Source of the DNA: Straminergon stramineum
Lineage: Eukaryota > Streptophyta > Bryopsida > Hypnales > Calliergonaceae
NCBI GenBank assembly: GCA_963920665.1
Contig: OY987269.1
Coordinates: forward strand, 14,138,501-14,202,500
Reading direction: 5' to 3'
Length of the DNA stretch: 64,000 nt
The stretch's first letter is position 1, and the number at the start of each line of letters is the position of its first letter. The translations under genes and the position numbers were made by a program. The notes under the pieces were generated by a model. It did not search any database and was not told where the DNA came from. It saw only the letters and a program-made list of their open reading frames with translations. Below are positions 36,190 to 48,643 of this stretch, one piece after another.

Positions 36190-37020
36190 GGGGACAAAAT
36201 GGATTTTAGGTAGGCTCATGTAGTCAATAATTTTCTAAAAATTTTCTTAAAAAAAAATAAAAATACATGAGCTTTTAAGGTGTACAATTTTTATTTCAAT
36301 TGGTGCATGGAAGCAAATGTTATGTCACAATAAGCTCAATATAGGAGAGACTAGTAGCTAAAAAAATCCACAAAAATTTGAAATAGATTTTAAAAATATC
36401 TTTCTAGATTGCATTTTTTTCTATATAGAAAGCTTTGATTCATTCCATTTAAATTAGTGATGTAAAAGTTATGGAGACTCTTGTTTGGTGGGCAATCATA
36501 GAAACTTTTTGAAAAAAATAACTTATTGGATTTGTTTTTTAACTCAATTTTCACAAATAAGAAAAAATGGGGCAAGGATAAGTATGCTTGCTAGAACAAT
36601 CTCATTGCTGGAATTACTATGTTAATAGTACAATTTAAAGCTTCTAAAGATTTAGTTTCCCTTCAATATTGTACATACTTCTACTTAACAATTTTTTGAA
36701 GAATGAAAATCACTTTTATTTTTTGAAATTCTTTTTCCTAGACTTTCAACTCAAATGTTCAACATAAAAAAATTTAGATTCAAAATTTTATAGTGTAATT
36801 TTTTTTAAGTTAAAAAAATTCAAAGTCAAATAATCTAGTTGTGAGACATGCTCAAAAACCTATTTTATTCACTTTGAATGCAAATATCTTGCAATCTATG
36901 CAATGAAAGTTTTTGAAATTTCTTCTACACATTCTTGTACTAGTTTTGTGCAAGATCTCATAGTTAAATATAAAAAATAATCAATTTGTAAAGTTTTTGC
37001 TTTTTGCAATAGAAATTGTC
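36190..37020. repeat. Diverged family D-like repeat
   Basis: Contains words in family D order (AGAAAGCTTTGATTCATTCC; a TTTTTTAACTCAATTTTC region; AATATTGTACATACTTCTAC). Ends have decayed and boundaries are approximate. Confidence 0.45.
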
Positions 37021-37224
37021 ATGTGACGTGGCACCAAGTGCAACACTACATTAGACATCGTAGTTTACTAAACTATATTAGTTTACACTGTTTAGTCTTG
37101 TTTGGGAACCTTGAGCTAATCAAGACTTTACCTTGGGTGGAATTTTGTTTGTCAACTAGTATTCCTAGGCTTTGAGGCTCCTTTGACTTGGCATTCTTTA
37201 CCATGTTGAGTCTTGTAAGTGTTT

Positions 37225-37247
37225 TGAGAGAGAGAGAGAGAGAGAGC
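37225..37247. repeat. (GA)n microsatellite
   Basis: About eleven GA units. Confidence 0.95.
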
Positions 37248-37767
37248 TTGTTGTTGGGATTTGCTTGGCTATGGTGTTTACTTCTTCTTGCATTTGTACT
37301 CTTGGATTCCCCTTTTGTTCAATGAAAGATAGCTTGCTTAAGAGTATTATATTTATATATTTTTGTTTGGATTTTGCTTTCATATTTGATGTAGGTTTAT
37401 GTAATTCAATCCATTGTGTATTACGATCTTTATTCACATGACAAAGTGACAATTTTGATGTTTTTGATGAAAAAGGCCTTGGGACTTTAAGTGTTAAAGT
37501 TGTAGAAACAATTGTATTTGAATAGGAATATTTCTTCAAAATTTATATTTTCTTCATAATTTTATTTTTATTTGAAAAAATAAAGTCCCTAAAATTATAC
37601 TTTTAGAATTATTTATTACCCACCTTGATATCTCGATAGAGTAGTTTGCAATGATGAAATCTCTAATTGTTGCAAACTCTAGGGATGATAAACTTCATTT
37701 TTGCGTAAAATATATACTCTTTGGACAAACATGTGAGATTTCATACCCTCAAAGAAATTTGCTTCAA

Positions 37768-37989
37768 CCCTTGAAGGACGAATTGATGACCATGGAAATA
37801 CTCCTTTTTGGAACTGTGTGACATCATCTACTTTATAAAATCCAAAAATATTCATTGGAAGTCATACTACTGTAGAAGACCTACGCTATTCTCACAAAAT
37901 TTTGAAGATGAATAGTCATAATTCCGTCTTACGTAGAGAGATTCTTTGTCATCCATCAGACACAAAAGGTCCATGTCGACATTTAAGGG
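37768..37989. mobile_element. TTAA-type miniature element, family B, copy 4, with matched TCAA flanks
   Basis: Begins CCCTTGAAGGACGAATTGAT and ends CGACATTTAAGGG. Flanks are TCAA on both sides (37764-37767 and 37990-37993). The interior is standard family B (GTGTGACATCATCTACTTTA; GTCATACTACTGTAGAAGAC). Identical non-palindromic 4-bp flanks support a true target duplication. Confidence 0.88.
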
Positions 37990-38632
37990 TCAAGCATTGA
38001 TTGTTTAAAATGAATGAATAGCTAACACTCCCCAAATTTACTGTTGCTCGCCGACGGTCTTCAGTTGTCACCGGATGAAGAATATTTCGTCAGTTCTTCC
38101 GTCCGTCCGTCTCCACCAAAACATTCTTCATCCAATACATCATCGTCACCGTCATCCCCTTCCCGCTTCTGCTTTAGCCTAACGTAACTTACCTGCAGTG
38201 CCCCCTGCTGCTCTTATGTATGCAGCACCTTCGTCATGATGCTCCTGGCTACTATTTTCCATGGCAACCTTTCAGCTCCGCCTCGCTCACTTTTCACCGT
38301 CTCGCGTCTCTCGCAAGAGAGAGTGGACTGCTTTAGGGTTAGAGCATCTGTTGCCCGTCAATTGTGAGGCATTAGCGCAGAATATATATTTCTTGTCGAT
38401 GTCTGTCGTCGTACTCTTTTCGAAACGCAGCACTTGTGGCCTTTTCAGTTTGGCCGATATCATCTACTGTAGCTTTCGGGATGCGTTTCTCGTGATACAT
38501 TCTTAATTCCCGAGGCGCCATTCGTCTTCGGAGCTGCATGTGTGGAGGATAAATGATTGACCTCTGGCGAAAGAGCGAATAGTGTTTTTTCTTCAACGAG
38601 TATATTCACTGGACGAGAAAGTAGAGGTCGCC

Positions 38633-38665
38633 ATGGCGAATTCAATTGATGGCGTACAGTTGTAG
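38633..38665 (+). CDS. 10-codon ORF in tandem repeat copy 1 (possible uORF)
   Basis: ATG in a GTCGCCATGG context, peptide MANSIDGVQL, TAG stop. Whether this region is transcribed is unknown, so the uORF role is inference. Confidence 0.25.
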   Translation: MANSIDGVQL

Positions 38666-38927
38666 CAAGGTATTTCTTAATTTCTTCGGAGGTGAATCTT
38701 GTATGGTGGAGATGCATTGGTTCTAGATATGGCAGAGTTGCTGTACGAATTTCTAAATTTTTGAATGCATTTTTCAAAGACTGTTGGATGTTCTTAATGA
38801 GGCAGGATTTTTCTTCCTAGATCTTGTTATGTGGATGGAGAATGATTAATTCACCTGTATAGCGTTAGAGATACTAGTGCTTTTTGTTGAATGAGTATAT
38901 TCCCTGAACGAGAAAGTAGAGGTCGCC

Positions 38928-38960
38928 ATGGCTAATTCAACTGATGACGTAGGGCAGTAG
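38928..38960 (+). CDS. 10-codon ORF in tandem repeat copy 2 (possible uORF)
   Basis: Same context, peptide MANSTDDVGQ, TAG stop, identical length. Confidence 0.25.
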   Translation: MANSTDDVGQ

Positions 38961-39224
38961 CGTAATTCCTCGGGTCACGATTTCGCTTAGGAATTTTGTT
39001 CTTGAGGTGGAGGTACGAGGTTCTGGATATGGAAGGATAGCTGTACAATTTCAAAAATTGTAATGCATTTTTCCAAGGACTTGAATGATGTTCTTCATTA
39101 GGCGGCGTTTACTTCCGAGGTGTATGTAACGTTGATGGAGAATTATTGCTTGACCTTTAGCGAAAGAGACAAATGTCCTTTTCTGGAACGAGTACGTTCA
39201 CTGCAAGCGAAAGTAGAGGTAGCC

Positions 39225-39257
39225 ATGGTGAGTTCAACTGATGGGGTAAAGGAGTAG
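39225..39257 (+). CDS. 10-codon ORF in tandem repeat copy 3 (possible uORF)
   Basis: Context GTAGCCATGG, peptide MVSSTDGVKE, TAG stop, identical length. It lies about 330 bp upstream of the BTB start. Confidence 0.25.
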   Translation: MVSSTDGVKE

Positions 39258-39584
39258 CGTATTCCTTCGAGTTTTTTTTGCTTAGGAAGTGAACCTCTTG
39301 AGATGGAGATACGTTTCTGAAACGATCGAGGTGCTTTACGATTTCAAATTAGAGGACGAGAGGATTGACCGCCGAAGAGGTTGCTTTCTACTTTCAGTTG
39401 AAGGAAAGCCGTGAGAAGGAATCCACTTTTTATTATACAGTACAGGTCGAACAATAGAGACAAAGTGTTATTAGTTCGAAGAATTATAAGTGCAATAAAT
39501 TGAACAGGGCGTCTGTTCTTCAGCGTGCAGTTGTATATGTGCTGAAAGCTGCGGGTGGAGTGGGCAATGCTTCTACAAACAGGC

Positions 39585-42088
39585 ATGGCAGAGTGTATTT
39601 CCAGAGTGGAGACTACTACAAGGCTTGCGCAATTGCGCGTGGATAGCCTGGGAAGTGGCTGTTCTCGTCGATCTGACCCGTTCAAAATTGGTCTTTGGAA
39701 CTGGTATGTTTCAATTCCCTCTCGTTCGACGACTCATAAAATTCTGGTTTAGGGTTTGCATACTTGTTCGTCCATGTGTCGGATTCAGTCTTGCCGTGTT
39801 GTTCTCCTTTTTATTTCACGTCTATCTAGAACTGAAACTCGCGAGTTACGACTGAGCGCCTTCATGTCACCTTGACTGAAATGATAACTTGCAATTGACA
39901 ACCCTGTGGCATTTGTGTGCTGCAACTCTGGAAGACATTGTTCCGGAAATTAATTCCGCACTCTCTCCATTCTGCACTCTCGTAATGAAATTACGAAATT
40001 AGTCACAGCTGATGCATGGTCTCTTATAATTAGTGCTTATGGGTGAATACTACCCTTTAGCAGTGCACCCTGTAGGAGTTCGGACAACTTTGTCATATTA
40101 GTGGGCGTTGACTATCCATCAGCTTATTAAAATCCGAATTCTCTGTTGTGTTGGCTATATCTTGCATTTCAGGTCCATAAATACTTCCGAACTTTGTGTT
40201 GAGTTTCTTCCTTCGAAATGATCTTATTGCCGATGCCCTTTTTTGTATATCCTTAATGCATCTATTTTCTTGTCTCATGCGTTTCTCTGAGGTTTGGCTT
40301 AGGTCAGTCGACTGCGTTTCTAAAGAATTTGTAGAGCAAGAAGCGTATGCATCGAATCACATTCTAGTGATTGGATTCTTAGGGTGATGTTGCACCGGGG
40401 GTGGAGCAGACGAGATCTGATATGCTGCAGTTAACGCAATATGCTGGATTAAAGACGTCGCATGGGAGTATAGAAAGTGGATATAGTTTGTTTGACATTG
40501 AGTGCGAATGTGCTATGGCAGGAACTGAAGGTTTTCCTCTATTGCTGAACTTCTATGTTATAAACTCACACAGTTACTTAAGCATCTTGACATTGGTTAA
40601 TGAACAATTCGCTTTGAAAACATTTTATACTAGCTGAAAATTTGGGAAGTGTTTTTCACTTTAGGGTATGCATTGCCCAGGATGATGGATATTGAATTTT
40701 GTGGTCTAAACTCCTGTGCTTACGAGAAGACTCTTTTTGCAGGCATATATTCATCGAGAAAAAGGCATCCCTGACTGTGCGCCTATACCCAGAGCATTGT
40801 CGTAAGGAGCAGTCACCAATTGCCAGTTTTACGGTTCGTATTCTGGTTCGGGGATGTGATGGCCAACCTGTGGCATCCAAAGATTTGACAGGTACTGGAC
40901 TTTTTCTTTGTCTCCAATTGTGTCTTCATATCTTCGTCGCTAAAAGCATAATATCTTCACCAGTTTGCACTTTTCAGTCGGCCCAAGGGTTCACAAAGTT
41001 CACCCCTTGATTGTAAAGCTAAATTCTGTGCGTGTTATGTGGGCTGTTGACCAGTGAGTGACAAGTTGCTCCGAAGCTGCTCTGATGATTTTGTATGGCC
41101 ATTAGACTACTCCGTGGCATATGGAAAATTCCTTGTTGAAGTTGAATTCCACGATTTGAAAGTTGCATCTTCGCCCGTGAGACCTCTGTATCCCAGACTT
41201 AATCTTCATTTTCCTCCAGAATCCTAAGTTTGTTCAAGTTCTAATAAATCCACAATAGTAATCTAGTACCTTGAACATGTTCTCGCAGCTCAAAATTAAC
41301 GTATAATTCTCGAATTATATCCTTATCCGCAAATGTCTCCACAAATATTACACAAAGCTAGACGTTAAATAATGCCCCTGTGAATATACAACTACCGTGC
41401 TACTTTTATCATTTTTTGCGAAGCCACGATTTCTGGATGTCATCATTCGAGTTAAAGCGGGTAGCATGATGTGCAGGGTGGCGAGCCACATTCAATCTGG
41501 ACAAGTGAAGAATACATACAATCACAAGCCCAGCTTGGCTTATCCAGGTGTCTCAGCAGAATGCTCGAGGAAGGAATTCACACTGATGTGACGATCTTTA
41601 CAGCATGTGGCAGTGTAGGGGCTCACCGAGCTATACTTGCGGCACGGTCACCTGTCTTCGATTCCATGTTCTCTCACAACCTAAGTGAGAAGCAATCAGC
41701 CACAGTCCATATTAATGACATGTCCCTCGAGTCTTGTCGTGCGCTCCTCAGCTATTTGTACGGTAATTTGAAGTACGAAGATTTTCGAAAGCATAGGATT
41801 GCTCTCGTGCGAGCCTCGCACAAGTATGACATCAATGACCTGAAGGAGGCGTGTGAAGCAAGCTTAGTGGATGACATTGATGGCAGTAATGTTCTAGCCA
41901 GACTGCAGGACGGATGGCTCTATCAGCTCAAGCATCTGAAGCGTGAATGCTTACGCTATCTGCTTGAATTCGGTAAAATTCATGACCTGCGTGAAGAGTT
42001 CGATGCATTTCTACAAGAGATTGACAAGGATCTTGTTGTTGAGCTCGTGCAAGAACAAATTAAATTACTCAAAATACATGGCTTGTAA
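39585..42088 (+). CDS. MATH-like/BTB-POZ domain protein, four exons (At1g21780 type)
   Basis: Probable substrate adaptor of CUL3-type ubiquitin ligases, by analogy with plant BTB proteins. Exons 39585-39703, 40743-40891, 41055-41176 and 41477-42088 join in phase to about 333 residues (about 326 in Arabidopsis). The N-terminal third has the MATH/TRAF-like pattern: RLAQLRVDSL, DPFKIGLWNWHIFIEKK, LTVRLYPEHC, VSDKLLRSCSDDFVWPLD, GKFLVEVEFHDLKV. BTB fold from about residue 165: TDVTIFTACGSVGAHRAILA, ARSPVFDSMF, CRALLSYLYG, then ASHKYDINDLKEACE and a helical C-terminus. An in-frame upstream ATG (39555) would add ten residues; 39585 fits the family start. The repeat array with small ORFs lies just upstream. 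No breaks. Confidence 0.94.
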
Positions 42089-42145
42089 CTTTCGGCATTT
42101 CGTCAGTTTCTCTCTCTCTCCATCAGTTGCTGTACATTCTGCACT

Positions 42146-42177
42146 CTGCTCACAATGGGTGTTGTCATTGTGAGCAG
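42146..42177 (+). other. 12-bp perfect hairpin in the BTB 3' UTR
   Basis: CTGCTCACAATG and CATTGTGAGCAG with an 8-nt loop, about 60 nt after the stop codon. Confidence 0.75.
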
Positions 42178-44357
42178 GATGGGCACAAATCAGATGCTCA
42201 CCATTCTTTAGTATGCCAAACAATGCCAAACAATGCGCCCAAATATTTCTCTCCAAGATGCGGCCTTGCATTATTCTTCATTTATCTTCATTTTCATTGT
42301 CCATCTTCTCGCTATGCAGGATCTCAATATCTTGACACCCCTTTCTAGCTTTGAATGTCTGAAGAGGAGTTGTGGGCAATTATTGTAGTCACCAAGGGTA
42401 TGCACAAAGTGTCAGTGCCATTCATAAAAAGTAATTTAGGCAAATGCATTAAAGGTATGTTCCCACTTGGTGTTTGCAAAGAACAAATATTAGAATGTAA
42501 TATCATACCCCACCTAATTTTGAAAAGATGTCAGTTACATTGGAAAAGTGCATTTTATCCTGGTTGGGCAAATACATTGCCAGTTTTAGGTGAACAGTAT
42601 ATTGTTCATGCATGATATGCAGTTAAAGAATTGTGCACTTTTTGATTTTGGGCTCTGTGCACTGAGTGACAATAGGCTGCTCCAAAGGCCTTTGGCCCTT
42701 CACTAAGTCCACAATTTCTCAAGAGATCCTGAATTAGCATTTCAGTTCCCAGCAACCCACAGGAAATTTTCTAGCCACTTCTCTTGAACCCAATAGGGCC
42801 ACTGCAGTTTGATATAAATTTAAGACTTGCACATGATTTAGCAGTTGGGTATATATTCAACATTTGCAACACATGATTTTTCAGTGATCACTACCTATTA
42901 GTATTCTCAGTGCAGTTTGATTCGATGTTGTTGTAATGTTGGGATCTTGCAATGCATTTTTTGTACGGCAAGTTGTCCATCTTCTATGTTGACTTTCATT
43001 TTGCTCAGTCTTCATTCAACTACAGTATGTGACTTGATTTGTTTCAGATTGGTAGGTTCTGATCCTTGCACAAGAGCAGGGGAAAGAGTTTGATGGTGGT
43101 ATTATTTACTAGTGTATTACATATTGTACCTGAAGTGGTCACAATACATAAGACTGGTGCTACAACTCCAAAATGTTCATTTCAGAATGATTCTCTATTA
43201 TCAAAGTATTGGCACTCAGGTTTTTACCTAACATCCCTTGTAAAAAAGGTGCAATATAACCTTCCAACTGAGTTTGGTATTTAACAAGTACTGTATGTGT
43301 GAATGATCAATGTATATAGCTTTTAAATGCAAGTTCTAAACACAATTGCAAAAAGCAAGTAGGAGCATTTTTTTTATTGTGAATTTGGTCCATGAGTTCC
43401 ATGAATTCCATTCTCAAATACTGTACTTGGTGGTTAAGGGTTTGTAAAAAGAAATCTGATAACAAATGCCAAAATTTTGGGATATTGTTAATTTAAAAAA
43501 AAAATTGGTGTAAGAAAAAAAAGAGTCTTCTACTTTTAAGTACATGTCAAATTACATTTGTCAACTTTAACCAATTATTTGCTAAAGAGTGTAGACCTTG
43601 ACCATTAGGTATGGTAATTCTTTGTCCACGTGTCAAAAGTCATATACATACTAAGATTAAATGATTCTACTAGCAAGGTAGGTTTTGTCTCAATATACAT
43701 GTGTCATTATGTGAAATCAAAGTCTTTAGAAAACCTATGTAAGAGTGACGGGAGGGAACTATGAGCCTTCTTATCTAATAACTATGAAATTTCTAGTACA
43801 TGAATCTAAGGCAATTGTGTAGGAACCGAAGTCATGAAATTATCTAGTTACTAAAATAGCATTCTTGAATTAGTTCAAAAATTTTCTTATGATGTTTTGA
43901 GCAACACTATTCACTATCTAGTGTAAGGTAAAGGCATCCAATCTAGATTCTTACCTAATATTTACAACCTCTACATGAGAGCCTAGGTTCGGTTTTGAAT
44001 ACACATATTTTTAGCACTTTGAAAATTCTTAGTTTATTCTTATGAAGTCCAACAAATACATTCTAAGAAACACTAAAATCTCCTTTCAACAACCAACAAG
44101 ACTCACCAAAAGTTTTTAAAGTTCAAGAATAGGAACCATGCTCAAATCCTTATTGCGACACAATTTGGTGTTGTTACCTTAGTGACACAATTTTCTCTAA
44201 AATCTAAAATCCAATCCTCCCTATGCATCCAAAAAATATATATTCTTTGTTGGTTAGAGGGTCTTTCTTTCTCTGGCCTTCAAAAGTGTTGTGCATAAAG
44301 CTTCTAAAGTTTAAAAGTTGTAGTCTCTTACGATTTGTGTCAATATGTTACAACACC
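42178..44357. other. BTB 3' flank and gene-free stretch
   Basis: A lone GGTATGTTCCCACTTGGTGT at about 42455 resembles the left end of the 14306-14431 element; no partner end was found. Nothing else recognised. Confidence 0.35.
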
Positions 44358-44361
44358 TTAA

Positions 44362-44605
44362 CCCCTCAAGGCCCAAGGAGCCTGTTTTGGGCTTCTCATC
44401 TATTCAACAGGTCAAAGTTATAACTTTATTTTCTTACATTCTAAGAAGAATATCTAAGTGAATTTCACACTATGATGTTCATATTGAACAAGGAAGTTTA
44501 AAAGTACAATTGACATCATGTAATAAGCTTATCATGTACAATGCATATTGTCAATCAAAGTTCAAATTTATGAAAAAGTACAAAAGTTGCTTGGACCTTG
44601 AGGGG
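44362..44605. mobile_element. TTAA-flanked miniature element, family C, copy 2 (inverted, 244 bp)
   Basis: TTAA at 44358-44361 and 44606-44609. Ends CCCCTCAAGGCCCAAGGAG and TTGGACCTTGAGGGG. Same length as copy 1 and reverse-oriented to it. Confidence 0.92.
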
Positions 44606-44612
44606 TTAAGAG

Positions 44613-44640
44613 CCCGGAACATCCGGAACACCCGGAACAC
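44613..44640. repeat. Three-copy 9-bp repeat (CCGGAACAC-like)
   Basis: CCGGAACAT, CCGGAACAC and CCGGAACAC head to tail, immediately beside the family C element. Confidence 0.85.
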
Positions 44641-45192
44641 TCACATGGATGGATCATGACTAGAGACGGGGTTACATGTGAACACTATTTGTAGAGATGT
44701 TGTTGAGCATTAAGTTGCATCAAATTGCTTTCAATTGCTTTCAATTGAATAGGTGACACAAATTTTACTGTTATTACTCACGGATGATTCCAAGGCATGC
44801 CAGTCATGGCCACGTCGTGACATAGAAGGGGTGAAACCAAACTATCTGGGTTACCATAGCCATAAATAAAGTGGATGTTGTGGAAGCCTCAAATTGGCCC
44901 ACCACCCGAGTACAACATAATATAGTTGACAAACCGTTCATCAGGAACTTCAAGGCATGTGAACATGGTGCCACAATGGTGCATTGAAATGAAAATAAGT
45001 TAATTTGGTGCTAACCTCCATACCAACCTAGTATGGATAAAATGACACTAAAATGATCTGTTTGCTGCTTTTGGTGTCAAAATAGCACCAAAAGAATTTG
45101 GCCCAACTTTTCTGATGTTGCTCTCAGCTGGGACCAGCTAAGATAGTGATATGCTTTGTGTGCATATAGTTATGTAAAAAAGGTTGAATTAA

Positions 45193-45337
45193 CCCATAAA
45201 CGTCGACATGGACATTTTGTGTACAATGGGTGACTTCACTGTTGATTATAGAAAAGCAGAATACACCTATTGGTCCAATAATCAGAGAAGTTTTGCTGAC
45301 TATATACCTTGATCATGGGGGCTTTGTCATTTAAGGG
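45193..45337. mobile_element. TTAA-flanked short family B derivative (inverted, 145 bp)
   Basis: TTAA at 45189-45192 and 45338-45341. The left end CCCATAAACGTCGACATGGA matches the right end of family B in reverse; the right end is TTTGTCATTTAAGGG. The middle is shorter than, and unlike, the full ~220-bp copies, so it is an internally deleted or rearranged derivative. Confidence 0.75.
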
Positions 45338-45341
45338 TTAA

Positions 45342-48300
45342 GTTATCGTTTTGAGTTATATGGATTGCATGCAGGGCATGCGGCATGTATCTGCATTTTG
45401 GAAAATATCAGAAGCAGAGCTTCAGCTTCTGGAAAATACTGAGTCTAGTCAGAACTGAAGTTATCACCCCATGGCCACTCCACCACTTGCTGAAAATGAA
45501 AGGCTGGCCATCTGTGAACTCTGTTGTTGTTGTTGCCCCCACATAACTTATGTAACTTGTAAGATAGGGTCCATGAATGGACTTACTGCATGCCGATTCC
45601 TGAAAGTATAACTAAGTAAGCTTATCCATAAGTGTTGAGCATCTCTGTGATGGCATCTCAAACAACACATGGAGATTATAACAGTTCAAAAAATTTGTTT
45701 AGAAACTCCTGACCTTGGAGTTGGAGTTAATGATAAAGTTGTATTTGAACAAAGGAGCACATTCAACTATGTGAAATTTGACTTGGATTACAGTAGTATG
45801 CTCTTAAAGCGACCATTTAAGGGCTGGTCGGTCATTTCAATGGTTCTTAGATGCATGGAATTATTTTTCCTTATTTTTCACTTGAAGAAAAATTGATGTG
45901 GAATCTAACCCAAGTGGTTTCATATTTTTCAGAGCATTTTTGAATTACTTATGAATTTTCAAAGAATTCTGTAGTAGGCACCTATTTGTGATCATAGGCC
46001 TTGCAAAAACCACACACACGCAGCCTGAAAAAAGATATGGCTTGACCAAAAACAAGCACTACAACATTCAAAAAGTAATACACAAGGTTCTTAAATACAA
46101 CCACTACTAATTTACTAAACTTAAACGTACCCTAAATTCTTTTAACATTTGTAAGAAGGCAATTGGGCAATCAATTTTCATCTAGAAAAAGTAAGTTGAC
46201 ATACCCTAGCTTTGAAATGGACCCTCTCTAACTCTTATTCCATGCATTGGCAAAGTATGAATCATCTCCTGACAAATCTTAATTATGCTTTACAATTTGT
46301 GGGAGTCCATTTTAGAACCATTGGTTGTCCATTTCAGAGGGGCCTACTACGCTATTTGAAGAGATGGTCGCAATAAGGGCAGACTACCCTAGATGGAGTC
46401 TTATAATAATCCTTTAACCCTTAACCCCAAATGACCCAAGTGATCATTTTCTGGTTGTTGTCCCTCTTTTTAGAGCAATCTGTTCTCAAAATTAGAGTTT
46501 TTTTGAAAATACAAATTATTTAAAAGAAATGAATTCGAATGTATTATGAAACCAATGGTGGTAGTTTCATCAAATTTTGAGTTAAACTCTACCTTGTGAA
46601 TTTTTTTTAAAGTTGAGTGGTGTAGTTCATGACTCATGAAAGTTTTTTGGTTCAGTTTGGGCATGGACTGAAAAGTTAGCCAACGAATGCAATTGTTGCC
46701 CACCTCAACAAGGGCAGATCCATAGAGCTCAAGGTAAAAGACAAGTGTGCCCATTATTTCTTATTTGTTTTACAAGTGCTACTTTCATTTCAATAACCAC
46801 CGGGTATTGCAAGCTCCACCAAAAATTTCAAAATGACTAGAATGTTATGAAATTTTAGATGAGCATTCTCAACTCTCTTGTCTTTTATTGAGTCAAGTTT
46901 AGAAAGGTCATCATTCCAAAATATTTTGACTAAGATATGCTCCTTCAAACTTAAATGTCTACTAAATTGTGTGGTCAAATAATTTGAAATTTTCGAGGTG
47001 CTCACTCTCAATGTGAACTTCAAGATCCTATGGTTATGTTCTATCAGATCACAAGAATAAATGAGTGAAAAATTGCTCAAATTCTTGGCAATTTTGGCCC
47101 CTTAAGTTTTAAAGTACCTCCCTTGGGATCATTAGAAGTTAAATACCATTTCTTTTTCACAAAACTTGAAGAAAGTTGGGGTCACAAAATTGGTAGACTT
47201 GTGAAGAGTGAAAGAGGATTAAAGAGCATTACATTTGGGAATCTACCGATACAAATGGAAAGAAAACAATGTATATTGCCTTTCAAGAAAATATAAGGAG
47301 TATCCATCTTCACATTTAGAAAACTGTAATATGTATTTGCTCATGAATATTTGAGTATATTTCATGTAGGAGGCATGGGTATTAAAAGATGATTGGAAGG
47401 GGATTCCAATGGATGTAATGTCAAAAGCATTGGTCAAGAATTGAAAGCTAGAGCCCCAAGTAAAGTAGGAAAACATGGAAAATTTGGACTCACATACTAT
47501 ATCATTATGATGTAACTAGCTAGTCAATCTTGATGAATTTGGAAGATATGGCTTGTTCATTATATTTGCAACATGTAAAGTAGACAAGTTTGCAACAAAA
47601 ATTATGAAAAGATGAAATTATTAATTATACATTTTTGGAGTCTTATATATGTCAAATTATACTTACTAAATACTCTTGATTTTCTTATAAGTCGATGATT
47701 GCCATCTATCATTTTTTCCATGTAATCATGTAATACTGAATAGAGTTATTTATAGGCTACACAATCTTTGTATACAAGTTTTGAGTGGTATACTCATAAT
47801 TTAGGCACCACATCTTTTACTATAATGTTATGTATATTCTTCTATTGAAGTTGTATGAAGCTCCCTAGTTCTTATATTCCTTATCCAAATAATTTTGAAC
47901 TTGTCCCATTGAATTTGTGATACTCAGGCATTAAAATATTCTTCATAGCTCCAAACCAAATTCATTAAAAATCTCAAAATATTCTCCTAATAGTCCTTTT
48001 TGCAACTAAAAATGGTTGCAAGGTTTGTATAGGGTTAATCATTATTGCTTCTTCATGACCATTGCAAACAAGACACAAGTTTGGATAAGTTCATTCGAGT
48101 TGTAACCATGGATGAAAGTTCTAGAATGGTTGCAATTTTTCTTAAATCTTTTTACCTCTTATGGTACACTATTGTAGACCAAGGCAACATATCATGTCCA
48201 TAATAAGGATAAGATTACTCCTACTATAATAGATAGCGATAGGAGGGAAAAAAAGTGGAGTTTTTTTAAATCCTATATATTAATGCAATTACTTTCTCCC

Positions 48301-48476
48301 TCTCAAAGAATAAGAAATTTTACATTGGTGTGAATGTACCCATAACTCCTTAACATCCAAATCCCTTTAGAGATATTTTACATTTTTGCATATATCTTTA
48401 TAGAGGTATGATATTTACCTCAATTTGATCATGTTGTTATAAAGAAAGGAAATTTTTTATTATCTAATCTTAGTTT
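45342..48476. other. Gene-free stretch
   Basis: No gene recognised. 46.43-47.10 kb begins AACCCCAAATGACCCAAGTG, loosely like a family A end, but no convincing right end was seen. Confidence 0.35.
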
Positions 48477-48479
48477 ATT

Positions 48480-48640
48480 CACTAGAAGAAAACTGTGTTG
48501 TAGTGAACAAAAACTAAGTGACATTTTTTATAAATTGCCTTCACTACAACACAATTTTTTGAAAACAATGATGGAATGAACACAATTTACAAAAAAAGTC
48601 ACCTAGCTTTTGTTCATTGCAACATAGTTTTCTTCTAGTG
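48480..48640. mobile_element. CACTA-ended foldback mini-element (161 bp)
   Basis: Starts CACTAGAAGAAAACTGTGTT and ends with the inverted AACATAGTTTTCTTCTAGTG. The 3-bp sequence ATT flanks both sides (48477-48479, 48641-48643). CACTA termini with a 3-bp duplication are hallmarks of the CACTA/EnSpm superfamily, but here the inverted repeats cover about 55 bp on each side of a tiny element. No coding capacity. Confidence 0.85.
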
Positions 48641-48643
48641 ATT

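Larger units (their letters stand above)
38500..39360. repeat. Three-copy ~295-bp tandem repeat upstream of the BTB gene
   Basis: The motif GCGAAAGAG...GAGTATATTCACTG...GAGAAAGTAGAGGT recurs with spacings of 295 bp (38611 to 38906) and 297 bp (38906 to 39203). Copies also share GCATTTTTCAAAGACT and GATGGAGAAT. The array ends about 225 bp before the BTB start codon, so it is promoter or 5' leader sequence. Each copy carries a 10-codon ORF (38633, 38928, 39225). Confidence 0.85.

Noticed and set aside
46428..47107. Possible further TTAA-type element starting AACCCCAAATGACCC
   Set aside because: Right end and flanks do not match the left; boundaries cannot be supported.
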